Assembly: GCA_021397835.1 (NCBI GenBank)
Contig: JAJFZO010000230.1
Coordinates: 7,992,001-8,056,000 of the forward strand
Direction: 5' to 3'
Length of the DNA stretch: 64,000 bases
Source of the DNA: Moringa oleifera
Taxonomy: Eukaryota; Streptophyta; Magnoliopsida; Brassicales; Moringaceae
A program made the translations under genes and the position numbers. Positions within the stretch are counted from its first letter, which is position 1. Every line of letters starts with the position of its first letter. The notes under the pieces were generated by a model. It was not told where the DNA came from. It searched no databases and was given only the letters and a program-made list of their open reading frames with translations. Below are positions 25,856 through 38,190 of this stretch, in pieces.

Positions 25856-28800
25856 CCCTCAAACTTTGGTGAGAAAACGAGAGAAAGGGGAAGGGATTTA
25901 GGGAGTCCCGGTAGACGAAATGGCTGTGATTGTTTCCGCGTGTGCGTGTGTTCACTAGCTGCCTTCCTTGAAACCCAAAAACAATAGAAATAAAAGAAAA
26001 GTGAGGGGAAAAAAAAAAAGCGAGTGGCTGGTCGTGGTTGGCAAATTATTGACCGGACAGTGTGGAGTTAATTGGACAAATGAACAAAAGGTGGGATTGG
26101 GTTTTTAGGGAGAGAGATTGTGATTTGGTTTCCTTCTGCTTTTCTGTGTGTTCTGAATTCTGATTGGCGGGTGGAACGTACGTTTTATCCACACTCTCCC
26201 CCATCACCCTCTCTTCAGTCCCCTGTATGGGCCCCACTCAACTGATTATTAGAATTTGCTTTTTCTTTTAGTTTTCGGATTTTACCCTTTTTGGTTACCA
26301 TGGGATCTTGAGTGTTAGCCTAAAAAGAATATTCTGTTTGAGAAGTATTTTGTTTATGCAAATTATTATTATTATTATTATATAAGTAAAAACAATACTG
26401 AATTCATCCAACAAAATCTGATATTATTAAATATTCTAATTTCATATAACAGAGCATTTATCATTGCAAAGTTGGAAAAATGTATTTTAATTGATACAAT
26501 TATTTACAAGGAATTATATATTCTATTAATATAATTATTTTTTGAAATTTTTCAATTTTTTTGAAATTTATTATTATTTTTTAAAAATACTATTTTATTA
26601 ACCTTTTATGTATCAACATCATCATATATTTTATTTTATGTGGTTTATCATTATCAAGTTTTTTAAAAAAAGTTCTTTTTTCGAGTCATATGATTGTTCA
26701 TTTAAAAAATCATGTTTTTTGGTGATATGATTTTTGTCGATGTTTTTATAAATAAAATATTCTTTTAATTTATTATATTAATATCAAAAAATAAAGAATA
26801 AGACTTCTAAAATTTTCATTTTATTAAATTTGACATATCAATTTTTTAAAACATTACTAAAAATATAATTAACACAAATATCTTAAATATATCATATATA
26901 TATATATATATATATATACATTACGTGTAAAAAAAGAAAAGGAAGATGGAAACAGAAAGAGATAAGGTGGGAATTGGCCTTGTGATAGGGATTGGCTTCT
27001 AAGATTTCAAGGTCTCTGTCTGCCACAAGCCTTTATCAAGGAAGTCGTGGACACTATCAAATTCTCACATTTCAAAGATATCACTCTTGCCTCATTAATT
27101 ATTATTATTATTTTCTTTCCTTCCATAAATTCCGACCAAAACGTAATTTAATTTGATATCTTTATTATTGCATATAACAATCGTAAGTATTTTTAATAAA
27201 TGAACAAACACCCCATTGTTAAAAATAGGCAAGTTAAACCCTTATGAATTAAGCAATCGGACCATATTCTAACCCAAAAAACGGCTTTAGGGTTGGTGTC
27301 ACGATTCAACGCACCTCAAATACACGTAATGTATAAGATTTTCAGTTGTGATACCGTAAATTTCAAAATGAATGATAGCATATTAGAAGTGGGATCCGAC
27401 AACCTTTCCGTGATGCCTAAGAATGGTTGTTCCTATTGATGTTAGGGGCTCGTTGCCTAAAAATGCTAGGGAACGATTGAGGAAGAAGGTTAGGGTTTTT
27501 GAAAGGAGCAAGCTTTGGCTTGAATGTAGTGTTCTTTTTCCGTATTAGGGCATGGACATGATTGTGGTGCATTCTAAGATAAAAGTACACAACTTGCTAT
27601 ACCAACATGTCATTAATTAAGCCAAGGCCTTCCCACTTAATTTATTGTTGGAAACATTATTGCATAATAAATAAATAGACCGATAAATAAATAAACCGAC
27701 TCAATGCGTGATGAACTTTCTATTCAATCAAATAATAAGTTGTGTTCGATGGGAATGCCAATTTTTTTTTTTTTTTGTTAGAATGATGAAAAACTGAAAC
27801 GAGAATATAAATTAAACGTAATTTAAAATATAATTTATTTGATACATGATTTTTTAATTTAACTCTATACAAATACAAATAAACCACTTCAAAAAGGGAA
27901 ATATTTCTTTTATTTTTAATAAATAACTAAAATAAAAATGGAAAATTTATTTTTATTTTAAAAACATTTTTTTAAAAAATAATTTCACAAACATGAATGA
28001 AAGGGAGACATGCTGGATATGAGCACCTTGAATGCCCCAGGCTGCTTCCTATAGTGGTTGGGTTCAACCACCTAAAGGCAGCCCAAAGCTAGTAATCTTA
28101 GACTTCCGGGTCTGAAAATTTAGAATAAATTTTTTTTGTTGATTTGTGTTGATAGTAAATTTTTAATAAATAATAAAAAATATTTTGATAATTTAATATA
28201 TTAATTATTAAAAATAAAAATTTTGTAATAATTAATTTATTAAGTGTCATATATTATTATTTCGTTAAAAATTTGCACAAATAAATAGAAAATTTAGATC
28301 ACTGAATTTATGGCTCTTCAAGCTCTATAAATTGTATTTAACCTTACATTTCTAGTGCCTAAAAAAATACCTTTATGTTTTAACTGTCTATTGGAGTAAT
28401 CAGAGGGGTCATGATCTTTTCAAGCAAGTAATATATCATGCTTCATCGAAAAGAATTTGCAAGATAATTAATCATGTTATATATTTATTTATGCAAATAA
28501 CGAAAGATTAAGATACGCGTTTAAATTAATCGTCATGGAATGTGAAGAAGTAAGAAGCTAGCGGAAGCAACAAACACATGGGATCCGACGTGGTTTGCTT
28601 AGCCGTAACTGAGACTTTTTCCTTAATTTCACAAATTAATCAAAGTCAAAATAATGTTCTTGTGGCTAATTAATTAGCTGCTATGATTTAATGAAATAAA
28701 AAAAAAATTGCTCGAGTTAGAGACATCACAAAAACATTATTAATGGAATTTTTTTGGTCTTATATAGTTAAAGAAGGGATTGAATGCTTGACAATTATAA

Positions 28801-29880
28801 TTTTAAACGCGTTTACAAGAATTCTATCCCCAAAAGTTAGGTTGACATGTTCATCCGTGTTTGCCGCGTTGATACCCCGTTATTCAGGATAACAATATAA
28901 CAACACAATTTGTGATACTTATTATATAATTGTTTTATATTAATTGAAATAATAGTTAATTATGAAAAATAAATTTTAATTTAAAAGTATAATTAAAGTA
29001 TTTATACTTGAATTTTTAATTTTAATTTTATTAAAAAATTTAAAATAAAAATTTTATACAATAAATTTTGATTTGAAAAATTTTGTAAACATAAATAATT
29101 TTCAAATCGTCATAGAAAAATTCTAAATTTTTTTAATACTAAAAATGTAAATTTTTTAAATTTCTTGTGTATTTTTAAAAATGAAAAATCATATAAAATA
29201 GATAATAATTCAAAAATTATTTGAATTTAGCTAATTTTAAGATATTTTGATAATAAAAATAAAATAAATTTTATTAATTATTAAAATTAAAATTAAAATT
29301 AAATCGTATTAATTTTTTTGAACTATATATTTTTAATTGATATTTTAATATTTAAAATAAAAATATATTTAATTTTTTAATATTTATCTTAAAATATTTT
29401 TATTCATAAAAATATCCCAACAACTATTTGCTGACTCAAATCCTCGTGTTACATCAGGACTAGATTTGGTCCGTGGTATGTCGTTAAAAGACAGGTGGCA
29501 ATAACCCATTAAGTCAGCAGCTTGAAGTTGACAAGATATTTTACATTAATTTTCTATCTTAAGAAAAATAGAAATTCTCTGAGTACAAGGAAAAATGTGG
29601 CAAGGTACAAGAGCCATCCAGTTGTTCATGCGATCATCCAATCCAAAATACTCTGAACACAGTCCGCTAACAACTGTCAAATATTCAAATGATCTTATTA
29701 TAGTAATAAGAAACTCAAGTGGTAAAGCTTATGCATGGATGGTTGTCGTGGCGGAAACAAAACTCTGACCTGGTTCTTCATCCATATCATCAGTTTCTGT
29801 TAATGAGTTTGATTCCTTTTTTGGAGTTTTTCCCTTTTATAGCTTGTAGATCAATATCATTCTCTGTAAACCGTGGTTAC
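25856..29880. other. Intergenic region between divergent HEMA1 and PEPCK
   Basis: The first few hundred bases (to about 26300) are the probable HEMA1 promoter; no clear TATA was found on the minus strand. The remainder is strongly AT-rich with an ATT run (about 26365-26382) and an (AT)n microsatellite (26894-26919). A balanced patch lies at about 28005-28115. No gene, tRNA or transposon was recognised. Confidence 0.45.
26894..26919. repeat. (AT)n microsatellite
   Basis: About 13 AT dinucleotides in AT-rich DNA. Confidence 0.85.
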
Positions 29881-29889
29881 CAGGCTTAG

Positions 29890-29937
29890 TCTTACGTCAG
29901 CCATGGCCGTTTTCCAGTGGATGAAGCCTTTATATAG
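29890..29937 (+). promoter_or_regulatory. PEPCK core promoter: ACGT element and TATA box
   Basis: cttacgtcag (about 29891-29900) contains the bZIP core TGACGT on the minus strand. TTATATAGA at 29930-29938 is a good TATA box, predicting transcription from about 29960 and a leader of about 260 bases. bZIP control of PEPCK genes is known in plants; its use here is inferred. Confidence 0.5.
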
Positions 29938-30126
29938 ATGGCTTTATCAGCAGAATATCATATCATCTTTCTCTTCTCATCGTTTTCCTATTGTCAAGCT
30001 AGACGCGTGCTTGGACACTTCTCTATCTTTCTTATTGATTTTCTTTCTCAGCTCTGTACTTCTGATCCTTCTACGGCTCCTGGTTTGTGGTTTGATCTTC
30101 TTCTTCCTCTGTTATTTTCTTGGTTT

Positions 30127-30177
30127 ATGTTTTTCAAAAGAGTTAAGAATACGTGTCCGTGTGTGTGGGAGAAATAA
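30127..30177 (+). other. Upstream ORF in PEPCK leader
   Basis: A 16-codon ATG-initiated ORF (MFFKRVKNTCPCVWEK) ends 42 bases before the PEPCK ATG. It lies downstream of the predicted TATA box, so it should be in the mature leader unless spliced out. It could dampen translation; conservation is unknown. Confidence 0.45.
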
Positions 30178-30219
30178 GCTAAGAGTGGTGTGTTCATAGC
30201 ATTGCAGAGAAAAGCAGAG

Positions 30220-33200
30220 ATGGCCAGTAACGGGAAAGAGAACGGAGAGTTGAGTTCTAATGGCGGTGCGAAAACGGAGAGTAATGGACTGGCGAGGATT
30301 CAAACGGCGAAAAAGAAGGAAGCAGAGGTTTGTCACGACGACAGTGCCCCTCCGGTGAAAGCGCAAACCATCGACGAGCTTCACTCTCTGCAGAAGAAGA
30401 AGTCTGCACCAACGACTCCCCTCAACGCCACCCAGAGTACGGCTTTCACCACCATCTCCGACCAGGAACGCCAGAGACAGCAGCTCCAGTCCATCAGGTA
30501 TCAAACGACATCGTTCAATGGTGCCTCTCGTTTTTCTTCTTTCTCTTTGCTTGTTTGAAAACTGAAATGTGAACATATATTTATAGTGCTTCGTTGGCGT
30601 CGCTGACGAGAGGGACTGGGCCAAAGGTGGTGAAAGGCGACCCTGCAAGGAAGAGCGAGGCGCCGAAGGTGACGCAGCACCACCATTACGCGCCGGCAAT
30701 CAATACCAGCGACAGTGCCCTCAAGTTCACTCACGTCCTCTACAATCTCTCTCCTGCTGGTATATACCTCTTCAGAAATTCACCTTCTTCTTGGTGAACA
30801 ACTTAAATATTTCAAGTATCAATTCTTAACGTTGAATATGCCACAGAGCTTTACGAGCAGGCTCTGAAATACGAGAAAGGGTCGTTCATTACATCTACCG
30901 GAGCCTTGGCGACTCTTTCTGGGGCAAAGACGGGTCGGTCTCCGAGAGACAAGCGCGTCGTCAAGGACGAAACCACTGAAGATGAGCTTTGGTGGGGAAA
31001 GTAAGTTCTTTTAACTTTATCATCAATCTCTCCTGCTTACTGTATTTATTTCATTGACGATGGTTGATGATCTGCATGCGTTTATCCTTCACAGGGGCTC
31101 TCCAAATATTGAAATGGACGAACAGACTTTCTTGGTAAACAGAGAGCGAGCGGTCGATTACTTGAACTCATTAGACAAGGTATTACTTTGAATTTTCTGC
31201 TTTTTATCTGGAATCTTATCCACAATAGTTTCTTGGGTCTGTCACTGTCGTTACGATGATGGCCGCCATGGTCGCCTAATATATACCTTCCTTGACTTTG
31301 TCTCCATTGTTGACGTGATTACTACAGCTTAAACGGGCTGCAAATAAACCGTCTTGTTATCTTTCTAGATAGGAAAAATGTTGTCTTTATATGAAAACTT
31401 AAGTGCCGCAATTCTGTACACCAGGTGTTTGTGAATGATCAGTTCCTGAATTGGGATCCAGAACAACGCATCAAAGTCCGTATTGTATCTGCAAGAGCAT
31501 ACCATTCCTTGTTCATGCACAACATGTAAGTCAATAACCAGTCAAAAGATTGCTTGAAACTGATCAGAATGCAGAAAAAGATAGCAAAAATTCGAAGCAG
31601 CAGCTAACTGGGTGCATGGCAGGTGTATTCGACCGACTGCTGAAGAGCTGGAGAATTTCGGGACTCCAGACTTCACGATCTACAATGCTGGACAGTTTCC
31701 CTGTAACAGATACACCCATTACATGACATCCTCCACAAGCATTGACATGAATCTGGCCAGGAGAGAGATGGTGATCCTCGGCACCCAGTACGCCGGAGAG
31801 ATGAAGAAAGGCCTGTTCAGTTTAATGCACTACCTGATGCCTAAGCGTCAGATTCTCTCATTGCACTCTGGCTGCAATATGGGCAAAGACGGCGATGTGG
31901 CTCTTTTCTTCGGACTGTCAGGTAACTTATCAGGATCATCTTCTGTTGATTCAGGCAGATTTCTTTCGTTAAATGATGGAAATTAAGTTAAATCTCTTAT
32001 AATGTATTAGGTACTGGGAAGACAACTCTGTCGACGGATCATAACAGGTATTTGATCGGGGACGATGAGCATTGCTGGAGTGAAAATGGTGTCTCGAACA
32101 TTGAAGGTGGTTGCTATGCTAAGTGCATTGATTTGTCGAAAGAGAGGGAGCCTGATATCTGGAATGCAATCAAGTTTGGCACCGGTAACTTATTTCATCA
32201 GAACAAATTTTCAGACAGTTTAGCACATTCATGACTCTGGTTTTCTGATTCAATTGCTTTGTTTCCACAGTTTTGGAAAACGTTGTGTTCGACGAACATA
32301 CCAGAGAAGTAGATTACTCGGACAAATCTGTCACAGGTAAATATAAAAGATCTGAATTAAGGCTCTTAGTGCACAGTTAGTCCGGTTAGTCTGAATGAGT
32401 TTCTTTTGTTGCAGAGAACACTAGAGCAGCATACCCCATCGAATACATTCCCAACGCCAAGATACCTTGCGTTGGTCCTCACCCGAAGAACGTTATCCTT
32501 CTGGCTTGTGATGCGTTCGGGGTGCTTCCTCCTGTGAGCAAGCTCAGCTTGGCACAGACCATGTACCACTTCATCAGCGGCTACACTGCTCTGGTAAAAA
32601 TCTCTTCGAAAAGGCCATTTTCTTTGTTCAAAAGACTCCAGCTTTGCTGGGTTACCTCATCAAATCTGTCTGAAAGAAGCAGATGGCCAATTCATAACTG
32701 AGAAAAAAACCAGCTTTTAAGGTTGACAAGGTCCAAGATTACCCAACAGGCTTATGGAGTCATTAAATTAATTTTTGGATCCATTTTACTTGATGAAGTT
32801 GTGCATAACATGTGGTAACAATTCCAGGTAGCTGGAACGGAGGAAGGTGTGAAGGAGCCACAGGCGACATTCTCAGCCTGCTTTGGTGCAGCGTTTATAA
32901 TGCTGCATCCGACAAAGTATGCAGCCATGCTGGCTGAGAAGATGCATAAGCATGGAGCCACAGGCTGGCTGGTTAATACCGGCTGGTCTGGAGGAAGGTA
33001 CTAGCTAAGCTTTATTCATATTCTCTGTTGATCTTAATTGTGCCGATCAGATAATTTTTATGTATATTTCATTAACAGCTACGGATCAGGCAAGCGAATC
33101 AGGCTAGCATATACACGAAGAATCATCGATGCGATTCACTCAGGCAGTCTGTTGAAAGCGAACTACGTGAAGACTGAAGTGTTTGGGCTTGAGATCCCGA

Positions 33201-33493
33201 CTGAGCTTGAGGGTGTGCCGGCAGAGATCCTGGAACCGGCAAACACTGTAAGTGAAACTTCCTCTTTCCTTCAATCTCCGTTGCTCTTCGGGCTCTGCTT
33301 CCATGGAAGCTCTGAGTTTTGACCCTTTGTGGGTCTGTTGAATTTGCAGTGGTCTGATAAGAAGGCGTACAAGGAGACCTTACTGAAGCTGGGGGGTCTA
33401 TTCAAGAGGAACTTTGAGGGATTTGTGAACCACAAGATTGGTAAAGACAACAAGCTGACTGAGGAGATCCTCGCAGCCGGGCCTGTCTTCTAA
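30220..33493 (+). CDS. PCK1: Phosphoenolpyruvate carboxykinase (ATP)
   Basis: Converts oxaloacetate plus ATP to PEP plus CO2 plus ADP in the cytosol; needed for gluconeogenesis from lipid reserves and for organic-acid and amino-acid metabolism. Exons: 30220-30497, 30587-30759, 30847-31000, 31095-31179, 31425-31525, 31623-31921, 32011-32184, 32271-32336, 32415-32593, 32828-32997, 33079-33247, 33350-33493. They give 663 residues (Arabidopsis PCK1 is 671). The start [13 protein letters not shown] opens a hydrophilic, plant-specific N-terminal extension with Lys-rich and Ser/Thr segments of the type phosphorylated in plant PEPCK. The catalytic core includes the P-loop [11 protein letters not shown] (residues 361-371) and the metal/kinase-2 segment LIGDDEHCW (378-386). 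The C-terminus is [12 protein letters not shown]. All phases match, and no lesion was seen. A decayed copy of exons 10-11 lies about 4.9 kb downstream. Confidence 0.97.
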
Positions 33494-34123
33494 TCTGGAT
33501 TGCTGATGCCAAGAAATCGTGAAGATTAGCTATTCTGATCTGAATTGCTAATGTCAAGATATATGAAAGATTACTGTGAATTTTAGTGGTGGTGGATTGA
33601 ATTTTTTGATTTAATTATGTATTTTGCTTGTAATAAGAGGAACTTTGAGCCTAGAAAATCATGGATGTTATTTCGGAAATAAGCAAGAACACATCTGGCA
33701 ATACATTAATTTTTGGTTTCTGTTTTTCCTTGTCTAATTTTATATTTTGAAAATTAAAACAAATTTACTGTCACTGTTAACTTGGGTACTTTTCTTGGAA
33801 TTGGATAAGGGAATCAATTTACCAAAATAGACATTATGGCTTCTAACGTAAAAAGGAAAATAAAAAAGAAGAAGAAAATGCTCATCCTAGTGAACTGTGG
33901 GCACTAGTAATGTCAAAGACGTTGCAAGTCTTTGAGGTAGTTGTCCGGATTCATGGAGTATGCTTCCCAGAAGCTCGGTCTTTCCTTACTGTTCAACTTG
34001 GAGGCTTTGAGAAGCGGATTCCTGGAAGCTGTTACTAGAGGGTAAGTGTCTGCTCTTGTTGGCGATTTTCATTGGTCTCGTTCTGGCCTTTGATCAGGTT
34101 GGGGTTTTGCGGGAACTCGGCAA
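33494..34123. other. PEPCK 3' flank and NLR upstream region
   Basis: The first 200 or so bases look like PEPCK 3' UTR. The rest (about 33700-34123) should hold the NLR promoter and leader. No TATA box or other gene is evident. Confidence 0.4.
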
Positions 34124-37100
34124 ATGGAATCGTTGATAGTGTCGCCGCTTCTTCAGGCGGTTTGTGATCAGTTGGCGTCGTCGATCTTCAGGGAGATGCG
34201 AACCGGCCGAGGATTCAAGAAGGAGATTAAAAAGCTGCAGGAGACGTTGGAGATGATTCAAGCCGTGATGGAGGATGCAGAGGAGCGGCAACTGAAAGAC
34301 AAGAAGATTAGGGTTTGGTTGGCAAAGCTCAAAGAGGTGGCTTATGATGCAGATGACCTGTTATATGAGATCCGTACTCAAAAACGGCGAAGAGCGTTCG
34401 TAGAGTGGGCACACGGCTTTTCTCCTGGTATACTATCGCTCGAAGGGTTTCGGAAGTGAACAATGACGAAGTTACGGTTGACTTCTTTGACTCTCGAATC
34501 GGTTCCACGATTCTTCAAACTGTCAAGGAACTTGAAAGAGATTCAGGAGAGATTGGATGATATAGCTACGGAGATGAGGAACTTTCAATTCGAGGAAGGT
34601 GTCCCTTACAGGCGATTAGATACCTTGGAGAGGCAACAAACTGGGCCTTGGGTAGATGAATCAGAGGTTTATGGGAGAAAAGAGGATCTGGAAATGATAG
34701 TTGACGTGTTACTGTCAGGTGACAATGGCATTTCTGATCCATCAGTCTTAACCATAGTGGGAATTGGGGGCATTGGGAAAACGACCCTTGCTCAATTGGC
34801 TTACAACGAAGAGAGGGTAACAGCTCATTTTGATCTCAAAATGTGGGTATCTGTGTATGATAATTTCAAGGTCAGAAAGGTTATCATGGATATGTTCGAT
34901 TATGCTGGTGATCACAAATTGGATGTCTGGCAATTGGGGGCCTTGCAGTCTCAGTTGAAGGAATCATTAAGTGGGAAGAGATTCTTGCTTGTGCTTGATG
35001 ATGTTTGGAATGAAGATCACGATCAGTGGGATATATTAAGATCTCCCTTAAGAGGCAGTCTTGGAAGTAAGATTGTAGTTACTAGTCGCTGTCATAAAGT
35101 TGCTTCACTGATGAGTACAACTTCTGCTTACCATTTGGCAGCTCTGCCAGAAGATGTTTGTTGGACCTTATTCAAGAGAAGAGCTTTTCCTAAGCATGAT
35201 GAAGAAAAATATCCAAATTTATTGCCTTTAGGCCAACAGATTGTGAATAAGTGTAAGGGGTTGCCTTTAGCAGCCAAAATCCTTGGAAGCCTGATGCGCT
35301 TTACAAGAGAGGAAAGTGAGTGGTCACATGTGCAAGGCAGTGAACTGTGGAATTTAGATGATGGTGAGAACAGAATTATGTCTGTCCTGAGGTTGAGTTA
35401 CAGTCACCTTCCATCACATGTCAAACGTTGTTTTGCATACTGCTCACTGTTTCCAAAAAATTATGAAATAGATAAGGAAAAATTGATTCAGCTATGGACT
35501 GCAGAAGGACTAATTGAATCTAATCACAGAGGCAGGGAGTGTTTCTATGATTTAGTTCAGATGTCTTTCTTTCAAGAGGTATGCAGTCATGAGAGCAGCA
35601 ACGTAGCAGGATACAAAATGCATGATCTCATTCATGATCTCGCAAAGTCCATTGCTGGAGATGAATTCTTGACACTAGGACCTTTTGGAATGTCAGGTGA
35701 TCCAGAAAGAGGGCATGACTTTAAAAAGCCTAATTTTGTTCTATCGAAAACTCGACATGCTCTAATTGTTTGTAGTTTTAGGTCCTCCTTGGTTCCTGAA
35801 ACCTTATACGGAATGAAGAAACTGCGTAGCCTCAATCTAATGTCTCCAACAGATGATGCTGGGGAAAAACTTCCTGCTCTAATTTCAGGCTTTGGACACC
35901 TCAGAGTTTTGAATTTGAGTGGATGTGGCATTGAGAGGCTGCACAGGTCTATTGGGGACCTGATATATTTGAGGTATCTCGACCTTTCAAATACATTTAT
36001 TGAGACACTACCTCCAACAATTGGTGATCTCTGCAACTTGGAGACACTTAATCTATCAGGTTGCAACAATCTGGTGATGTTGCCAAATGAAACGGCAAAT
36101 TTGGTGAATCTGAAGCATCTAAACAACAAGGACTGTAACAGGCTTAGTTACATGCCAGCCCTTGGAAGGCTAGAATCTCTTTTGACTTTGCCACTTATTG
36201 TTGTTAATCCTTATCATCTGGACCCCTTGCGAGGACTCTCTTCACTTCGGCTTTCTGGTGAGTTAAAAATTAAATGCTTGGGGAATATTAACGAGCACCT
36301 CAAATGTTTTCCTTTGATCGGTAAGGAATTACATCAAATTCAGCTCTCCTGGGGAAATGATAATGAGGACAAACTTGATCAATACTCATCTCAACAAACA
36401 ATCAGGAATCTACCAGTTGTTGATTCTGTTTCTGTAGACTTGCTTTGTTCACTCAGGCCAGGTAAACATACCCAAAGCCTGACAATAAAGGATTTTCCTG
36501 GATCAAGTTTCCCTTCTTGGATGAGTTGCTTCAATCCAATTAAGGCAGCATTCTCAGAACTCTATCGCCTCAGGGAGCTGGTTTTAATCAACTGCACAGG
36601 ATGTAGTAATTTTCCTATTCTTGGGCAGCTTCCTGTGCTTGAAATTCTCAGCATCCGAGGAATGGATTCTGTTGTGCATATTGATAGGGAATTCTATGGT
36701 GGAGGCAACAGAGCATTTTCCTTGCTGAAACAACTGGCCATTAGAGACTGCTGTAATTTGAAAACCTGGGAGAGAGTGGACTCCATGGAAGCATTCCCTT
36801 GCCTGAGCAAGGTAACTATTATCAACTGTCCTTCCTTGACAACCATGCCACTGTTCCCATCTCTTCAGCATTTGAAATTGAATAATTGCAATCCAGCGAT
36901 CCTAAGGTCAGCAGCGGAGCTATCCTCACTCTCCACCATCTTTATTGATGTCTGTCCTGAACTCCTTTATCTACGAGAAGGGTTGTTGCAAAACAATGCT
37001 TCCCTTGCATCTTTGACACTAAGTTCTTGCCCCAGGCTCAGGTCACTGCCATGGGATTTGACAAGGCTCCAAGCTTTAAAATCATTGACGATTAGTTGGT

Positions 37101-37738
37101 GTGAGCAGTTGTCCAACTTACCATCAGGAATAAAACACCTTACTTCCTTGGAGTCTTTTGAGATTATTGAGTGCCCCAATCTAATCTCTTTGCCAGAGCA
37201 AGCCATCGGAGGCCTAAGCTCACTTAGATCATTTTCCATTGAGAACTGCAGTAGCCTTACTTCTTTACCAACGGGAATAAGGCATCTCACATCCCTAGAG
37301 TACCTAACAATTATGTACTGTCCAAATTTGGCCTGTATACCAGAGGATGTGCAAAATCTCTCAAGCCTTAAAAGTTTGAATATCTTAAGTTGTCCAGGGT
37401 TGGCATCTCTGCCCGATGGGTTACAGCATATAACAACAATGCGGAACTTGGAAATCCGTGGCTGTCAAAACCTGATGGAATTGCCAAAGTGGATGGGCCG
37501 TCTCAGCTCACTTCGATCTCTGGCAATCTCCTACTGTCCAAATATAAAGGTTTTTCCAGAAGGCCTACAACATCTCAGTGCACTCCAGCACTTGTCCATT
37601 AGAGATTGCCCTTATCTTGAGGCAAGATGCCAAAAGGGTAGCGGCAGCCAGTGGCACCTTATTGCTCACATCCCATATGTTTACGTTGGATCCCCAAGAT
37701 TGCAAAGACTTGATGCTGCATCTACATCCTTGAGATGA
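34124..37738 (+). CDS. CC-NB-LRR (RGA-type) disease-resistance protein with an internal in-frame stop
   Basis: Intracellular immune receptor family that senses pathogen effectors. One reading frame runs from ATG 34124 to TGA 37736-37738, interrupted only by TGA at 34457-34459; the next in-frame ATG is 34463. The first part (111 residues) is an Rx-type coiled coil (VMEDAEERQLKDKKIRVWL, then YDADDLLYEI). The second part (1,091 residues counted from 34463) carries the NB-ARC: P-loop GIGGIGKTT (100-108), RNBS-A FDLKMWVSV, kinase-2 LLVLDDVW (175-182, the W marks a non-TIR type), RNBS-B GSKIVVTSR, GLPLA (266-270), RNBS-D CFAYCSLFP and KMHDL (385-389). Many LRRs follow, the distal ones of the form LxSLxIxxCPxLxxLP. 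All NB motifs are intact. It may be a single-lesion pseudogene, an N-truncated product starting at 34463, or a gene with a small unrecognised intron over the stop. Confidence 0.85.
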
Positions 37739-37904
37739 CGAAGAAGATGAAAAGATTACATAGGTATGTTCCTGTTACTATTTGCTACAAGTTTATTTGC
37801 TGTAAGTTTACAGTGGATGTGCCTTAGACAGCATGTGCTCCCACTTTCTTGATACTACTAGTAGTCTTCAGAATGCTAAGACAGGTTAATCTACTTGCAA
37901 GTCT
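37739..37904 (+). other. NLR 3' flank
   Basis: A short stretch after the NLR stop codon, probably 3' UTR. No coding signal. Confidence 0.4.
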
Positions 37905-38190
37905 TTCTAGGTGCAGCGTCCACACCATGATGCTGTTTTACGGGGCATGCAGCCTTTGCAATTGAGAAGATCCAAAAGCACAAAGCTGCAGGATGGTTTT
38001 TTAACCCTGAGTTATCAGATGGAAGGTATATTTTCTTTAATTACTATACATCAAGGCTTTTCTTTTAGTAGGTATGGATGTGAAAACAGCATTCATTCAG
38101 CAGGCTAAACAAAGAACTTATAAGGCTTGAGATCCAAAACTGAGACTGAAGGTGTGTTGTACGGAAATCCTGGACCGAACTATAGTGCTC
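37905..38190 (+). pseudogene. Decayed duplicate of PEPCK exons 10-11
   Basis: The sequence aligns by eye with the intact PEPCK gene. First, 37911-38025 resembles exon 10: it translates in part as HAAFAIEKIQKH then AAGWFFNPE, against [12 protein letters not shown] and ATGWLVNTG. It ends GGAAG followed by GT, as the real exon does. A short intron-like spacer follows. From 38072 the sequence resembles exon 11: GTATGGATGTG against CTACGGATCAG, ATTCATTCAG against ATTCACTCAG, then GGCTTGAGATCC, an exact 12-base match, continuing to about 38187 (ATCCTGGACCG against ATCCTGGAACCG). Frameshifts and stops are present. Keeping the intron position means a DNA-level duplication rather than a retrocopy. No earlier exons or exon 12 were recognised. 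Confidence 0.7.

Noticed and set aside
28058..28080. Small hairpin gtggttg-ggtt-caaccac
   Set aside because: Seven-base stem with no flanking structure to suggest a miRNA precursor or terminator.
29710..29780. tRNA/SINE-like string (aactcaagtggtaaagc, then ggttc) upstream of PEPCK
   Set aside because: The second half lacks a B box match and cannot fold as a tRNA. Probably coincidence.
30112..30699. 195-codon minus-strand open frame opposite PEPCK exons 1-2
   Set aside because: It is antisense to well-supported exons; its openness follows from their codon composition.
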